The notes under the pieces were generated by a model that saw only the letters and a list, made by a program, of their open reading frames with translations, was not told the origin of the DNA and did no database searches. A stretch of 64,000 nucleotides of DNA from assembly GCA_005765155.1 (NCBI GenBank), contig VCCP01000002.1, forward strand, positions 2,914,001 through 2,978,000, in the 5' to 3' direction. Positions 13,610-26,200 of the stretch are shown piece after piece. The position numbers and the translations under genes were made by a program. Position 1 is the first letter of the stretch. The number at the start of each line of letters is the position of its first letter. This DNA is from Zelopaecilomyces penicillatus. Lineage: Eukaryota > Ascomycota > Sordariomycetes > Hypocreales > Pseudodiploosporaceae.

Positions 13610-15990
13610 ATTAAAATAATAAAGACTTTTTAGAATACTTATACTCTTCCTTTAAATAAGTATTAAAAATATAAGCCTTATTATTATTATAGAAGTAGTA
13701 TAGCTTAAAGAAGATATAGATTTATTTTATAAATATATTAATAAATATACTATATTTATAATAAACCTAGGGTTTTTTAAATAACCCTGCTTTATAATCT
13801 TTTAATAAGATTAATTTAATCTATTATTAACCCTCCCTTAGAATTTTAATATAAATATCTTAGATTTAATAGTATATAGCCTTATCTTTATTATATAATT
13901 ATTTCCTTAAGGCCTATAAAGATAAAATTAAAGCAATTATTTAATTAAGCTTTATTAATTATTATATATATTAAAGAATAAAGATTAAATTATTAATTTT
14001 ATATTATACCCTTTATTTTAAATTATATTTTATAATATCTTTAATAATATATTTATAGCCCTTAGAATAATATATATTTTTAAATTAAAGGAATACTTCT
14101 ATATATATATAAATCTCTTTAATATTTTATATAAATTTAAATCTTATAATTATTTAATATTTAATACTTATAATTACCTTAATAGGCTAACTGCCTTTTA
14201 TAAGAATATATTTAATAAATAATTCTTTATTAAGTTTATTAATTATAAGAATATATATTAATATTCCTTTATTTAAAATCAATTTAAAGGCTAGCTTTAT
14301 ATCTTTAATTTATAAATAAATAGATAAATATATTATATTAAAGAGTTTATATATTTATAAAGATAAATACTTTATAAGCTTAATCTTTTTTATAATTTTA
14401 TATTTATTATTATTCTATATATAAAATAAATATAAGATTAAAAGTATAGCTATCTATCTTTTTTTTAGGTTTATATTATTATTAAAGGATTAATTAGATT
14501 TTACTTTTATTTTAATTAAATTAAAGAAGATTTAAATAAGATTAAATAATCTTATAATAATATATTTTATTTACTCCTTAATAATCCCTTTTATTTACTA
14601 TTAAAAGATTAATATTTATTTAATAATTTAAACCAGCTTATATCTAACTATATATTTAAAGTAAAGAGTACTATATTATATCTTATTATTAATAAATTAA
14701 ATATAATTAAGTACTTATAAAGCTTTTATTATATTACTCTATAGGATCTTAATAATTAAATAATCTATAATTAAAGTATAAATAAAGTATTTTATTTTAT
14801 TTATTTAAAAGATATTATATTATTCTTAATTAATAGATATATCTTATCTATATTATATAATAACTCTAAAGTCTTTTATATACCTATAAAAGATAGCTTA
14901 TTTATATTATTTATATAGATTATTATAATACTATTTATTTATCTTATTAAAGTATAAAAATCTATACTTTTTAAAGCTATTATTAATTAATAATTAAATA
15001 ATAAATTTAAATATAATAAGATAATTAAGCTTAAGATAATTAAGATTATTAATATAATTATTATTAAGAAAGCTAAGTTAATTATAATTTAATTTAATAA
15101 TAATTAAATAATAATACCTTAATAATATTCTCTAAGAGTTAATAGGAATAAGTTATTTATTATTTATTTAGTTTTTAAGCTTTTATTTAGGCTTAGTTTA
15201 TTTATATATAATAATATTAAGAATACTTAAAGACTATCTAATCAAGATTTATTAAATAAGGAGTTAGAGTTTATATTAATATAGCTTATATTATATTTAA
15301 ACCCTTAAAAATAGATTACCTTTAAAAAATAAATAATTAAATCAGCTTCTTTAAATACCCTTATAACTAACTTAAATAAGGATATTAATACTTTTAAGGA
15401 TATTATTATAATCCTAAGGTAGTTTATTAATAGGAATCTAGATAAAGTATTTTAATTAAATAATAAATATCTTTCTTATAAATAGATTAATTCTTTTAAT
15501 AAAAAAAAAGGAAATCTAAAGAAGAAGTAAAGAAGTTAATAAAAGGAATTAAACCCTTAACCCTTTTTATACTATATACTATTAATTTAATCTATAAGAT
15601 ATAAAAAAAAGATTATTATTTAAATAAATATTAGTTTATTTTTATAATATTTAGGAATAATAGAATATACTATAATTATTAAATTTATTAAAAAGATAAA
15701 TAATATATTTCTTATTAAAAAGCCTATACTATATATTAAATACTCTATTAATTATATTAATCTTTATTCTAATAGAATAGTTATAAAAGGGATCCTTTAA
15801 TATATTAAGGAGATAATAGAAGCTTCCTTTAATAGTTTAATAATTTAAGCTATTTAATCTAATAGATTTAAATACTATATTATATAAATATAATTAATAA
15901 TATCTTTATCTATAGGTTAAGTAATAGAATTAAATACTTTCAGGATATTAAAAGAGTTAAAGGAATTAAATATTAAAGGAATATTTAATT
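13610..15990 (+). pseudogene. Long unidentified reading between integrase and 3' LTR of element G
   Basis: One plus-strand frame can be followed for about 790 codons. It is interrupted only by TAA/TAG codons, which RIP would make from Gln or Trp codons, and it has stop-free stretches of 30-40 residues. The middle (about 14,280-14,980) is strongly hydrophobic, partly because RIP converts Thr, Ala and Val codons to Ile. The last third (about 15,100-15,560) is rich in Lys, Asn, Asp and Ser and reads like an ordinary soluble or coiled segment, for example SASLNTLITNLNKDINTFKD. I recognise no family. It sits where an env-like or extra ORF would be in a Ty3 element, but it could also be a captured or separately inserted sequence. 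Frame continuity is seen; a protein product is inferred. Confidence 0.4.
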
Positions 15991-16132
15991 AAGGATAGAT
16001 AAGGTAAAAGAAATAAAGTATATATATATAGGTATTTAAAGATTATATTTAAATATTATTACTTAATTAATTATAAATATTATCTAATTTAATAATAGGG
16101 TTATCTTTAATATTTATTAAAAGGGTTTTAAT

Positions 16133-16522
16133 AATTAAATTAAATATACCCTTTTATTAATTAATTAAGCTATAATTATATAAGCTATATTTAAAGGGAT
16201 TAAATTATATAAGTAGATAGGCTATATCTAAGCTATTTAAATAGGTAGATATTATCGAATTTAAGTTTTTTTTTTTTCTTTTATCTAAGAATTTTCTAAT
16301 ATATTTAAAAGATTAACTATTAAAAAGCTATTTTTTTTATCTGATTAATTATAAGATAATTAATTAATCTTTTAAGTTTAATTTATTATATTACTGCTTT
16401 ATAGCTTTTCTTACTTATTTAATCCTTATAGACTATACTAGCTATATAGCTACCCTAAAATCACCCTACAGTTCTATAGGTAGTATTGATATTATTATAT
16501 ATATTGTTTTCCCCTTATTAAA
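16133..16522 (+). repeat. 3' LTR of element G
   Basis: Right copy of the ~390-bp terminal repeat, more heavily converted to A/T than the left one over its first 150 bp but less so near its end, where CACCCTACAG survives. The start is judged from the alignment TAATAATTAAATTAAATATACCC to the left LTR start and may be off by a few bases. Confidence 0.8.
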
Positions 16523-16642
16523 CTATCTTATAATAGGTCTGGCTGCTAGAGTTATAATAGGTTTAGCTATTAAACTATAATAGATTTAACTATTAATCTT
16601 ATAATAGATTAGGCTATTATATAAAATCTACTTATTTTAATA
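16523..16642 (-). repeat. Copia LTR X, left copy, second part
   Basis: Continuation of the copia LTR broken at 3,789. It holds degraded units of the palindrome array (TAATAGGTCTGGCTGCTAG and following) and the conserved end TTATATAAAATCTACTTATTTTAATA. The copia internal region begins at 16,643. Confidence 0.85.
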
Positions 16643-19600
16643 CTCTCTTTAATAAGCTATATAATATATAGCTAGCTTTTAATAAAGGGTTTTTATAGAT
16701 TTAATAAGCTTAAAAAGCCTTAAAAAATAAGGCCTATTAAAGCTTTAATTAATCTATTAATAGATATAGCCTTAATTATAAGATAATTTATTTTAAATAG
16801 CCTATTAACTATTTCTTATCTAATATAATAAAATTTTAATAAGATATATTTAATTTAAGTATATTAATCAGGGTTTTTAATATTATTTATAAAAGCTATA
16901 TTATTATAATATAGATTTATAAGCTATTAAAAAGGGATTTTTAGCTTTATAAAAAGCTTAAAGAGTTATTTTAGCTTTTTTATAACCTTTATTAAAGTAT
17001 CTAATTTAGCTTTTATAATTAAAAAAGCTATAATAATCTATCTCTTTACTTTTTAATAGATAGATCTATTTATTAGCTTAAAAAGATATCTATAGATAGA
17101 TTTATTAATAGTCTTATAATCTATAAAAATATTATTTAAATAATCTAATAGTTAACGAGCTAGTTATTTAACTTATATAAGGCCTAAGGCTTTATAAAGG
17201 ATAGCTAATTCTTTAAAGTCTTTTAGATATTTTAAAAGATTCTTAGTTATATTATAATAATTAATATAGCCCTATTATATATATTAAAAAGCTATTAAAT
17301 TAAAAAAGCTATATTAGGCCTAGAAAGCAATATAAGATATATTAAAATCCTTATAATTTATTAATAGGTTTATTATTTAATAAAGATAAAAGCTTTTTTT
17401 AAAGATTCTTTTAATACTTTAGATTATAAAGGTATAGTTATAAGGATTATATTTTATAGCTAAAAGTATTAAAAAGCTTTATTAATATACTAAAACTAAT
17501 ATAATTATAGCTTCTTTTTAATATAATTATAATTAACTTAAACCCTTAAAAAAAAAACTATAAAGCCTTTATCTTTTATAATAAAGATCTTATTTAATAG
17601 ATATTTTAGTTTATTAATATAAAATAAATTAGATCCTATAATAAAAGAATTATTAATATAAATAATAATAAAGATATTAATCTAAGTATTAATAAAGATA
17701 ATTAAATTAAAGATTAAGGGTTAGAACCTTAAGATAGTTAATAATTTAATTAATTATTATTATTATTTATAAAGGCCTTATTTTAGTCTATATAAAGCCT
17801 TTTTTAATAGGATAATTTATTTTATAATAGAGTTATAGTTAAGCTTAATTAATAAAGCTATTAAAGGTTGGTTTTTAAAGGTTTAGGTCTTTATAAAGAA
17901 AGATAAGCTTTCTAGAAATTTTATAAAAATATCCTTAAATAACTAGCTATTTAAAAAAGCTTTTATAAAATTAATTTACTTGATTTTTTAATTATAAAAG
18001 GCTATTAAAACTAGTAAAATCTATTAAATAAAAGGAATATTAATAATTATAAAGGTTTTAAAATAGTCTTTTCCTTTAATTTATATAAAACCCTTTATAA
18101 TAAGCCTAATCTTATATTTTAAGGGTTAGTTTTATAGATTCTTTTTAAGTTTAAGAATAAATTTATTTTTTAGGATTTTTTAATCTTTTAGAATCTTTAA
18201 AAATAAAATAAAATATATAACTTTAGTTTATAGAATTTAATAAAATTTATTATAAATAATATTAATCTATTATTTTTTAATAAAATCTTTTAAGGCTTAT
18301 TTTTAATTAATAGATTTTAAAAAAGCCTAGATAATATATTTTACTTTTAGCTTATAATAAATATTTATAAGATAGATAAGATTTAATTATATAGATTTAA
18401 AATCTTTTAATAATTATAATAATTATATTAAAGGCTATAATAAGGGTTATAATAATTATAAAAACTATTATAATATTTATAAAAACTATTATAATATTTA
18501 TAATAACTATTATAATAATTATAATATAGGTTTTAATAGCTATATAGATCTTTTAACTTAATTAAAAGCTTATAAATTAATTAGATCTTTTAGGATAGAT
18601 TAATCTATTAATTTTAATAGGGTATAAAGCTTTTTTAATTCTTTTTTTAAGCTAGAAAAGCTTTAAAGATTATAAAAATTATCTTTAAGGCCTTAATTTA
18701 TAAAGCTTATTCTTTTTATCATATAAAAAAAAAAGATCTTAATTATCTATTAATAGAAAGATATATAAATTAAATAGATATTTTTATTTAATATAATTAA
18801 TAACCTAGCTAGCTTTATTTTAAGGCTTAATTTAATATTTTATTAATACCTTTTAATAAGGATAATAATCTTATAATAGGCTTTAATAGCTTTATAAATT
18901 ATTAAATTTAATTTATTAATTATTAAAGCTAATTTTAACTTTTATAAGAAAAGCTATAATAGACTAAGATCTTTATTTATAATTATTATATAAATAATAA
19001 GATTAATTATAATAAATAAAATAATAATCTAAAGGAAAAATAATAATTAAATCTAGATTATAATAGCTTATAATTAATTTAATATAACCCTTATAAATTA
19101 TTTTAATAGGCTATTTTATTTATAAATATAAAGGCTAGATATATTAAAATTAATATTATTATCTATTAATTAATCTTTTAATAATATTAAGATGTTTTTT
19201 TATTATTAAAATATAATTATAAAGAGTATTTTTTATAATAGGCTTTTAATTCTTTAAATAAGCCCTTTATAATAAAGAAGATAATATAATCTTTTTTATT
19301 TAATAATAAAAGAATCTTTTAATAATAGGATTTTCTCTTTATTAAAATAAGCTTTATAAAAAGCTTATTATAAAGGGTTAATTTTATTTAAAAAGCATCT
19401 CTTTTTATAATCTTTAATACTTTTAATAGATCTAGAATTAAATTTTTAAAGGATTTATATATTAATTTAATCTATATATAAATTAAATAGAAAAAATCTA
19501 TTTCTTTTATAAGAATAAAATTAAATAAATCTATTAAAATTTTAATAATCTTTTTTAATAATTATAGATTTATATAATTAAAATAAATATATTAAATTCT

Positions 19601-22033
19601 TATTAATTATAATAGCTTTTAATAGCTGGTTTTAGCTAAAAGATCTATAACTCTATTTAGAATAATATTTTTAATAGGTTTTAAAAAGGATATAATATCT
19701 TTTAATAAGTCTTATAATAAGCTTAAGTCTAGATTAAGGCTTTCTAATATATATAGGCCTAAAATTTTAAGGTTTTTTATTAATTTTAATAATTATTTAA
19801 CTGATTTAAAGGGCTTAATAAGATTTTTATATATATTAAAAAGAGATTTAAAGATAATTTTAATTATTATTAAATAATTATAATAATAGTTAAAAGGCCC
19901 TATAAATTTAAATATAAGCTTCTTTTTTTATTAAAAAAAGAAATTATATTTAATAAAGTTTAATAGGCTATAATAAATATAATCTATTATAAATAGCTTT
20001 TTTTATAAAAGTATATTATTAAAGATATAATATTTTATTTTATTTATTATATTTATATTTATATTAAAGATATATAATATATTTTTTAGCTTTAAAATAT
20101 TATAAATTTTAGATTTAAACCCTATAAATATTATAAATATAAATATTTTAAATCCTTTTAAATAAATTAAATTATTATTAATTATTATAAGCCTTAGATT
20201 TTTATTATAAGTATTATAATTAATAAAAAGGATTTTATTATTAATAATATAATATATTAAGCTAGTATTATATAATAGAGTATTCTTTAAATTAATATTA
20301 TAATAAATACTATAAGCTAATTCTTTAGGCTTTATAGCTTTTAAACCTTTTATATTATATTTAGAATTAAAGCTTTAGGTATTAACTATAATATTTTAAT
20401 TATCTATAAATAGGTTATAAATATTTATTATAAAGAAAGCTATATTAGATTTTTTATTATTAATAGTAGGCTTTTTTATCTTTTTATTCTTTTAAAAAAG
20501 CTTATAAAGCTATTTTTTAATAGATTTAAATGGTTTTTTCTTTTTTTTAAAGTTCTTATAAGTCTTTTTAAAAGATTCTTTAGCTTCTTTAGCCTTATAA
20601 AAGCTAGCTCTTATAATTAAAAAGCTTTTATTCTATAGCTCTTTTAATAAATCTATTATAAAAAACTATAAATTTAAGGTATTTAATAAGATACTAAGCA
20701 TTATATAAATCCTGATATTATTTCTTTAATATTTAGCTTATTATAAGAAAGCTTTTTTTATAACCTTTAGATACTGATTTATTTAATCTTTAAGCTATAT
20801 AATAATTAAAGTTAATTATAGCTTAATAAATTAAGTATTAAATTTATTATTAAATATCTTTATAAAGCCTTTATAGCTATTAAAATTAAATTTATAAAAG
20901 GTATTATAAAAGATTTTATATTATAGGATAATATTATAATAGTATTACTTATTTAATATTTAATAAGCTTTTAATAATATTATAATCTAATTTATAAAGG
21001 CTTATAGATATTATAAATAGCTATTATAAAATAATAAAAATAATTTAATTTAATAATAATTATTAAAGCTAAAATTTATAATAAAGTTTAAAAGAAAAAT
21101 AAATAATTTAAATACTTATAACTAGATTAATAGGGCCTAAAGCTATTAATTATAATTATTAAAGCCCCTTAATCTATAAGCTTTTAAAAAGGCCTATATT
21201 TTCTTAAATAGCTCTTTTAAAGCTAGATCTTTTAATTTATTTATAGATTATACTAGCTATAATAATAGCTAAGATAGCTTAGATTATAATTATAATAGTT
21301 CTTTAATAATCTTAATAATTATAATTATTATAAATTAGGTTTATAGCTATTATAATTATTATATAAGCTTTTATATCTAAGATTAAAGAGTTTATAATTT
21401 TAATAAATTCTCTTTTATTAAAAGATCTTAATCTAATATTTTTAAAATTAAATTATTATAATTAATAATTATAATAATATAATAAAAAAATAAACTTTTA
21501 AAAATAAGCTTATAGTTATATAATAGTATTATAAATAATTAAAAGTATTAATTATAATAGAATTATAAATAATTAAATCTTAATAAGAACTTTAAAAATA
21601 AATAATTAATTAAAAGAGTATTAGATATAAGGGTTATCTATTATATATTAATTATAGTTAATTATAATATAATTAATATAATACTTTTACTTAATTAATT
21701 AATTTTAATAATCTTATATAAGCATTTTATAAAATTAATTAATAACTTAAATAATTAATTATATTTAATATAATTAATAAAGCTATAATCTATAATTCTA
21801 TAAATCTAAATTAATAATTTATAAATCTGAAAATAGATTATATTATAAGCTATAAATCTAATATTTAACTCTTATATATATAATATTTTTTATAACTTTT
21901 AATTAATAATAAATATAGGTTTAATTAATTAAAGAAGGGATAAAAAGTCTAATATATAAAGAGATTAAATATAATAAAAAAAAGAGTTTTCTTTTTTATA
22001 ATCTAGAATAATTATTCTTTTAGGCTTATAATC
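16643..22033 (-). pseudogene. Copia gag-pol, copy A, RIP-inactivated
   Basis: On the minus strand the order is: gag side (upper coordinates); a GAG-pre-integrase part at about 20,050-20,450 containing the degraded 'LKNVLYIP' strand (here LKLKNILYIF); integrase at about 19,000-19,990; RT with the Y-V-D-D box changed to YINN at about 17,650-17,690, followed by an IIGSNLFYINKLK-like stretch; and at the low-coordinate end an RNase H tail with ISYQNFIILDKK, matching the 'ISSNQNLADILTK' region of copia RNase H. Stops are TAA/TAG. A parallel copy lies at ~53,734-58,694. The domain order and motifs identify Ty1/copia; all catalytic Asp residues I can see are lost. Confidence 0.78.
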
Positions 22034-22446
22034 TATTATAATTTATAGTATAAGATTATAATTAAAGCTAATAATTATAATAATAGAAGAAAGATAGTAA
22101 ATAGTTATTTAAAGTGAATTTTAAAGAAAAAAAGAAAGAAATAATTATATTATTAATATAAAAAAGAAATCAGGATTTAATTAGGAATCTAGCTATCTTA
22201 TATATCTAAATAATATTTCTTTGGATTTTTAAATATTCTAAATGATAAGAAAGAGAGGGGTATAAGGGATAAGCTCTTATTTTATTAATCTAGCCTAATA
22301 TAGCAGATTAAACTGTATAGGCTTTTTAGGTCTTATAGCAGGTTAGGCTGCTATCTTATAGCAGGTTTAGCTACTAAGCTATAGTAGGTCTAGCTACTAG
22401 TCTTATAACAGGTCAGGCTGTTATATAAAACCCATTTATTTTAATA
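22034..22446 (-). repeat. Copia LTR X, right copy (5' LTR)
   Basis: 413 bp, shorter than the 475-bp solo LTR because two internal stretches are missing: about 40 bp around the ACTAGGATTATTTGG segment and one unit of the palindrome array. It ends TTTATTTTAATA, equivalent to CTATTTTAACA, and is followed by the AAAAT target duplication. Confidence 0.88.
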
Positions 22447-22451
22447 AAAAT

Positions 22452-22909
22452 AATTTTTTATTCTTATAAAAGTTTAAAATAAAATTAAATAAGATTTAAA
22501 AAGAAATAAAATTTATTTATATATCTTTAATTATATAATATATCTTTTTTTATTATTATAGAATATATTAAATAATAAAAATAAATTAAATATAATATTA
22601 TTTATTATTATAAATAATTAATATTAATATAGAGCTATTAAAGAATATAAAGGAATTATTATAAATAAGTATAAAGGCTTAAAATAATAAATAATAAAAG
22701 AATATATTTTTAAAAGAATAATAAGCTAGATAATTTAAGAGATTATATAAGTATTAATAAAAATAAAGGGATTTTATTTAACTTTTTCAAGAATAGATTT
22801 TTAATTTATTATTATTTATTTTTATATAAATAAAAAATAAATAAATAAATTAAATATATTATTAGATTTAATTAAAGTTAAGAATATAATATATTTAATT
22901 TAATAAATA
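22452..22909. other. A+T-rich spacer between copia copy A and element W
   Basis: About 460 bp of degraded host or older-element DNA between the copia target duplication and the W target duplication (AAAGT at 22,910-22,914). No feature is recognisable. Confidence 0.5.
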
Positions 22910-22914
22910 AAAGT

Positions 22915-23088
22915 TATTATAGGCTTAGATTTAAAAGCTTAAGCTTTAGGTATAAAGATAAGGCAGGCTTAGATTAGGCTTTATTAATATAAGAAAAGGG
23001 ATTAAAATAAAGATTTCTCTCTTTCTTTATGTTTATTAATATTATTCTTAATATCTATTTATAATAGTTATAAGGCTAGCTTATTATA
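22915..23088 (+). repeat. 5' LTR of element W
   Basis: 174 bp, starting TATTATAGGCTTAG (from TG...) and ending GCTTATTATA. It is the same length as the right LTR and differs from it mostly by C/T and G/A changes. Confidence 0.88.
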
Positions 23089-23299
23089 TTTAATAAACTT
23101 TCTTTTTATATTTTATTAAAAGAAGAAATATATTCTTTAAATAGAATAAATATTTATATTAAAATATTAATAATCTATTTTATCTATTTTTAAGAATTTA
23201 TATAATTAATTATAAAAGAATAAATAAGCTATTCCTCATATAAAGATATAAATTATTAATTAAGATTATAAAATTAATAATCTAAAAAAAAAAAAAAAA

Positions 23300-26200
23300 A
23301 AACTTATTTATTTAAAATATATATCTCTTTCTTTATCTTAATTATTTAATAATAATAAGGATATCTTTTTAGCTTAATTAATAGCTATTTATTATAAAAT
23401 TATTATTAATAAGGATTTTATTAAAGAATATAAGAATTAATAGGAAATTATTTAAAATAATATATTAATATCTTTTTAAAAATATATCTAGAAGTTTTAT
23501 TTAATAAATAGATTAAATTAAATATATAATCTAGATAAGCTTTTAGAATATATAATATTAATATTTTATAATCTTTATTATAAAGATATAGCCTAGATTA
23601 AGCTAGAATATATTAAATAATATTTTAATAAGCTTTTTTTCTTCTTTTATATATATTTTAAATAATAACTTATAATAATAAATAGCTTAATATAATCTAA
23701 TTTATTAAAACTAATTAAGCTTTATTATATATTTAATTATTAAATATAAGATATTTATTTAGATTAAAGTATCTTTTATATTAATTATATTAAAGCTATA
23801 TTTTATTATTATTAGATTATTATAGAATTTAAAGTATTTAATCCAAAAGAAAAAATAAAATAAACATAAAAATAATATTTTATTCTATATATAATCTCTT
23901 TTATCTATATTAATAAAGATATATTAATAACTAATATTAATATAATAGCTATAATTAAATATTATATAAGATTTAAAAAGGATTTAAAAATAGTTTAATT
24001 ATACTTATTAAGAATAATCAATTAACTATAAAATAGGTTTTAATTAAGATATTATATAAGAAAAAAGAGAAAGGTATTTATATTTATTATAAAAATCAAG
24101 AATATTTATAAAATTAATATTATTTTATATAACTATAATACTTTATTAATATTAATACTATTAATTTTAATATAATATTTAAATTTAATTTAAAAGATAA
24201 AGAAAATAATTTATTTTTAAATTAAATCTTATTTAAGGATAGATTAATTATATAATAGCCTTAAAAAAAGATTAATATTAGATTATAATAAAAAAGGAAT
24301 AGAATATTAAAGCTAGATTAAATAAATATTTATTTTTAATTCTTATTTTTTTAAACTCTATTATATTTATAAATATAAAGATTAACTTAGGATATAAATA
24401 CTATAATATAATTAATAAATAAATAAATAACTTAATAATTAAGATTAGATTTAATATATCTTTTAAGATTATATATATTTAATATTATTATAGGATTAAT
24501 TAAGGATTATAAAATATATTTTATAATTAAGGTATAAATAGATATTAATAGTTAGGACTTTATCTTAATTATATATATAATCTTAAGGTTATTAAAAGAT
24601 TTAATTCTAAGATTATTTTAAATATAATATAAATAGATTTATTTTATTATAAAAAAAAAGAACTTTAGATTAATTAAATAAATAGAATAATTATAAAAGA
24701 AAACTTTATTTAATTAAAATATATAAATATTATTATAATTATAAGATTTATATTTATTATATTAATAAAAAGATAAAGATAAAAGATATTTAATATAAAT
24801 AAATTTCTTATTATTAATATTTATAAAATAAATACTATCATAATAGATATTATTAAGAGATATAATATTCTAGATAATTTATTTAAAATAAGTATAAAAT
24901 AAATAATAATCCTATTATAGCTTTTTAAAGAATTATATAATTTTATAATATTATTTAATAAGGAGAAAGCTAATAATTTATCTTTATATTAAGGAATAAT
25001 AGATTATTATATTTAAATTTAAATAAAATTAAATAAATAATAAATAAATTTATTTTAAAGACCTTTATATAATATATTCTAAGATTATTTATTAAAGATA
25101 TAAAAATAATTATAAAATTAATAAATAAAAAATAGATTAAAACTAGCTTCTTTTTAATTATTATATTTTTTTTTATTAAAAAAGCTATAAAAGAATAGAG
25201 ATTTTATATAAATTATTAGGCTTTAAATAAAATTATAATAAAAGATTAATATTTATTATTATTAATTATAGAGATATTAAGATTATTTTCTAATATCTAT
25301 TAATTTATAAAACTAGATATTTATTTTATTTTTTATAGAATTTAAATTATAAAAAGAGATAAATACCTTATAATATTCTAAATCTAATTTAATTTATTTA
25401 AATAGCTTATTATATTATTTAATTTATTAGGTATTTCTATAATCTTTTAAGTATATATTAATTTAATCTTAGAATATACCTGAAATAATTTTATTATAAT
25501 ATATCTAGATAATATTTTAATATATTTAAAAGACTTTAAAAAGGTTTATTTATAAAAGATTTAAGATATCCTTATATATTTATAAAAAGCTAGTTTATTT
25601 ATTAATATTAATAAAGATATATTTATTATAACTATTATTTAATACTTAAGATTTATTATTAAAATAAGAAAAGCTATATATTTAATATTTAAAAAGATTA
25701 TAGCTATAAAACAATAAGAAATCCCTATATAAATATAAGGAATTAAAAGCTTTCTAGATTTTATTAATTTTTATTAAGAATTTATTTTATTCTTTTTTAT
25801 TTTAATTAAGCTATTTATATATTTAATAAATAAAGGAATCCTTTTTTAATAAAGTAATATAAAAGATTTAACTTTTAAAGTATTAAAGTAAATATTTATT
25901 ATAGAATTAGTCTTAATTTAATAAGATCTTAAAAAAGAATTAATTATTTAAAGAAGGTATTTAAAGGATATTTATTATAAATATATAATAATATCCTATT
26001 ATTAATTATATATTACTTAATTATATTTATTATAATTAAAAGGAATTATATAATTTATAATAAATAATTTCTAATAATTATATTATATTTAAAATATACT
26101 TAATTAAATTTAAAGAAATAATAAAGCTATTTATTATTTTAATTAATTATAAAAATCTAGAATATTTTATAAGCCTTAAAAAGCTTTTTAAATAATAAAT

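Larger units (their letters stand above)
3791..16522 (+). mobile_element. Ty3/gypsy LTR retrotransposon G, 12.7 kb, inserted in copia LTR
   Basis: The terminal direct repeats are 3,791-4,180 and about 16,133-16,522, roughly 390 bp each. The left one begins TGACTGGGTTGAACACACCC. The element interrupts copia LTR X, and the host sequence CTATTTTA (3,782-3,789) recurs as CTATCTTA (16,523-16,530) just after the right end. The LTR edges are fuzzy because RIP blurred them, so the true target duplication is 4-8 bp. Inside, on the plus strand, are protease, reverse transcriptase, RNase H and integrase in Ty3 order. After the integrase another ~4.5 kb precedes the 3' LTR, which makes the element unusually long. 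Confidence 0.85.
3426..22446 (-). mobile_element. Ty1/copia LTR retrotransposon (copy A), interrupted by Ty3 element G
   Basis: A complete but RIP-degraded copia element on the minus strand. The left LTR (its 3' LTR) runs 3,426-3,789 and resumes at 16,523-16,642 because element G is inserted in it. The right (5') LTR is 22,034-22,446. Both ends are flanked by the 5-bp direct repeat AAAAT (3,421-3,425 and 22,447-22,451), which shows a real integration. Without the inserted element it is about 6.3 kb. On the minus strand a purine-rich AAAGAGAG tract lies directly before the 3' LTR, as expected of a polypurine tract. The order on the minus strand (gag side, GAG-pre-integrase, integrase, then RT and RNase H) is the copia order, the reverse of Ty3. 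Confidence 0.88.
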
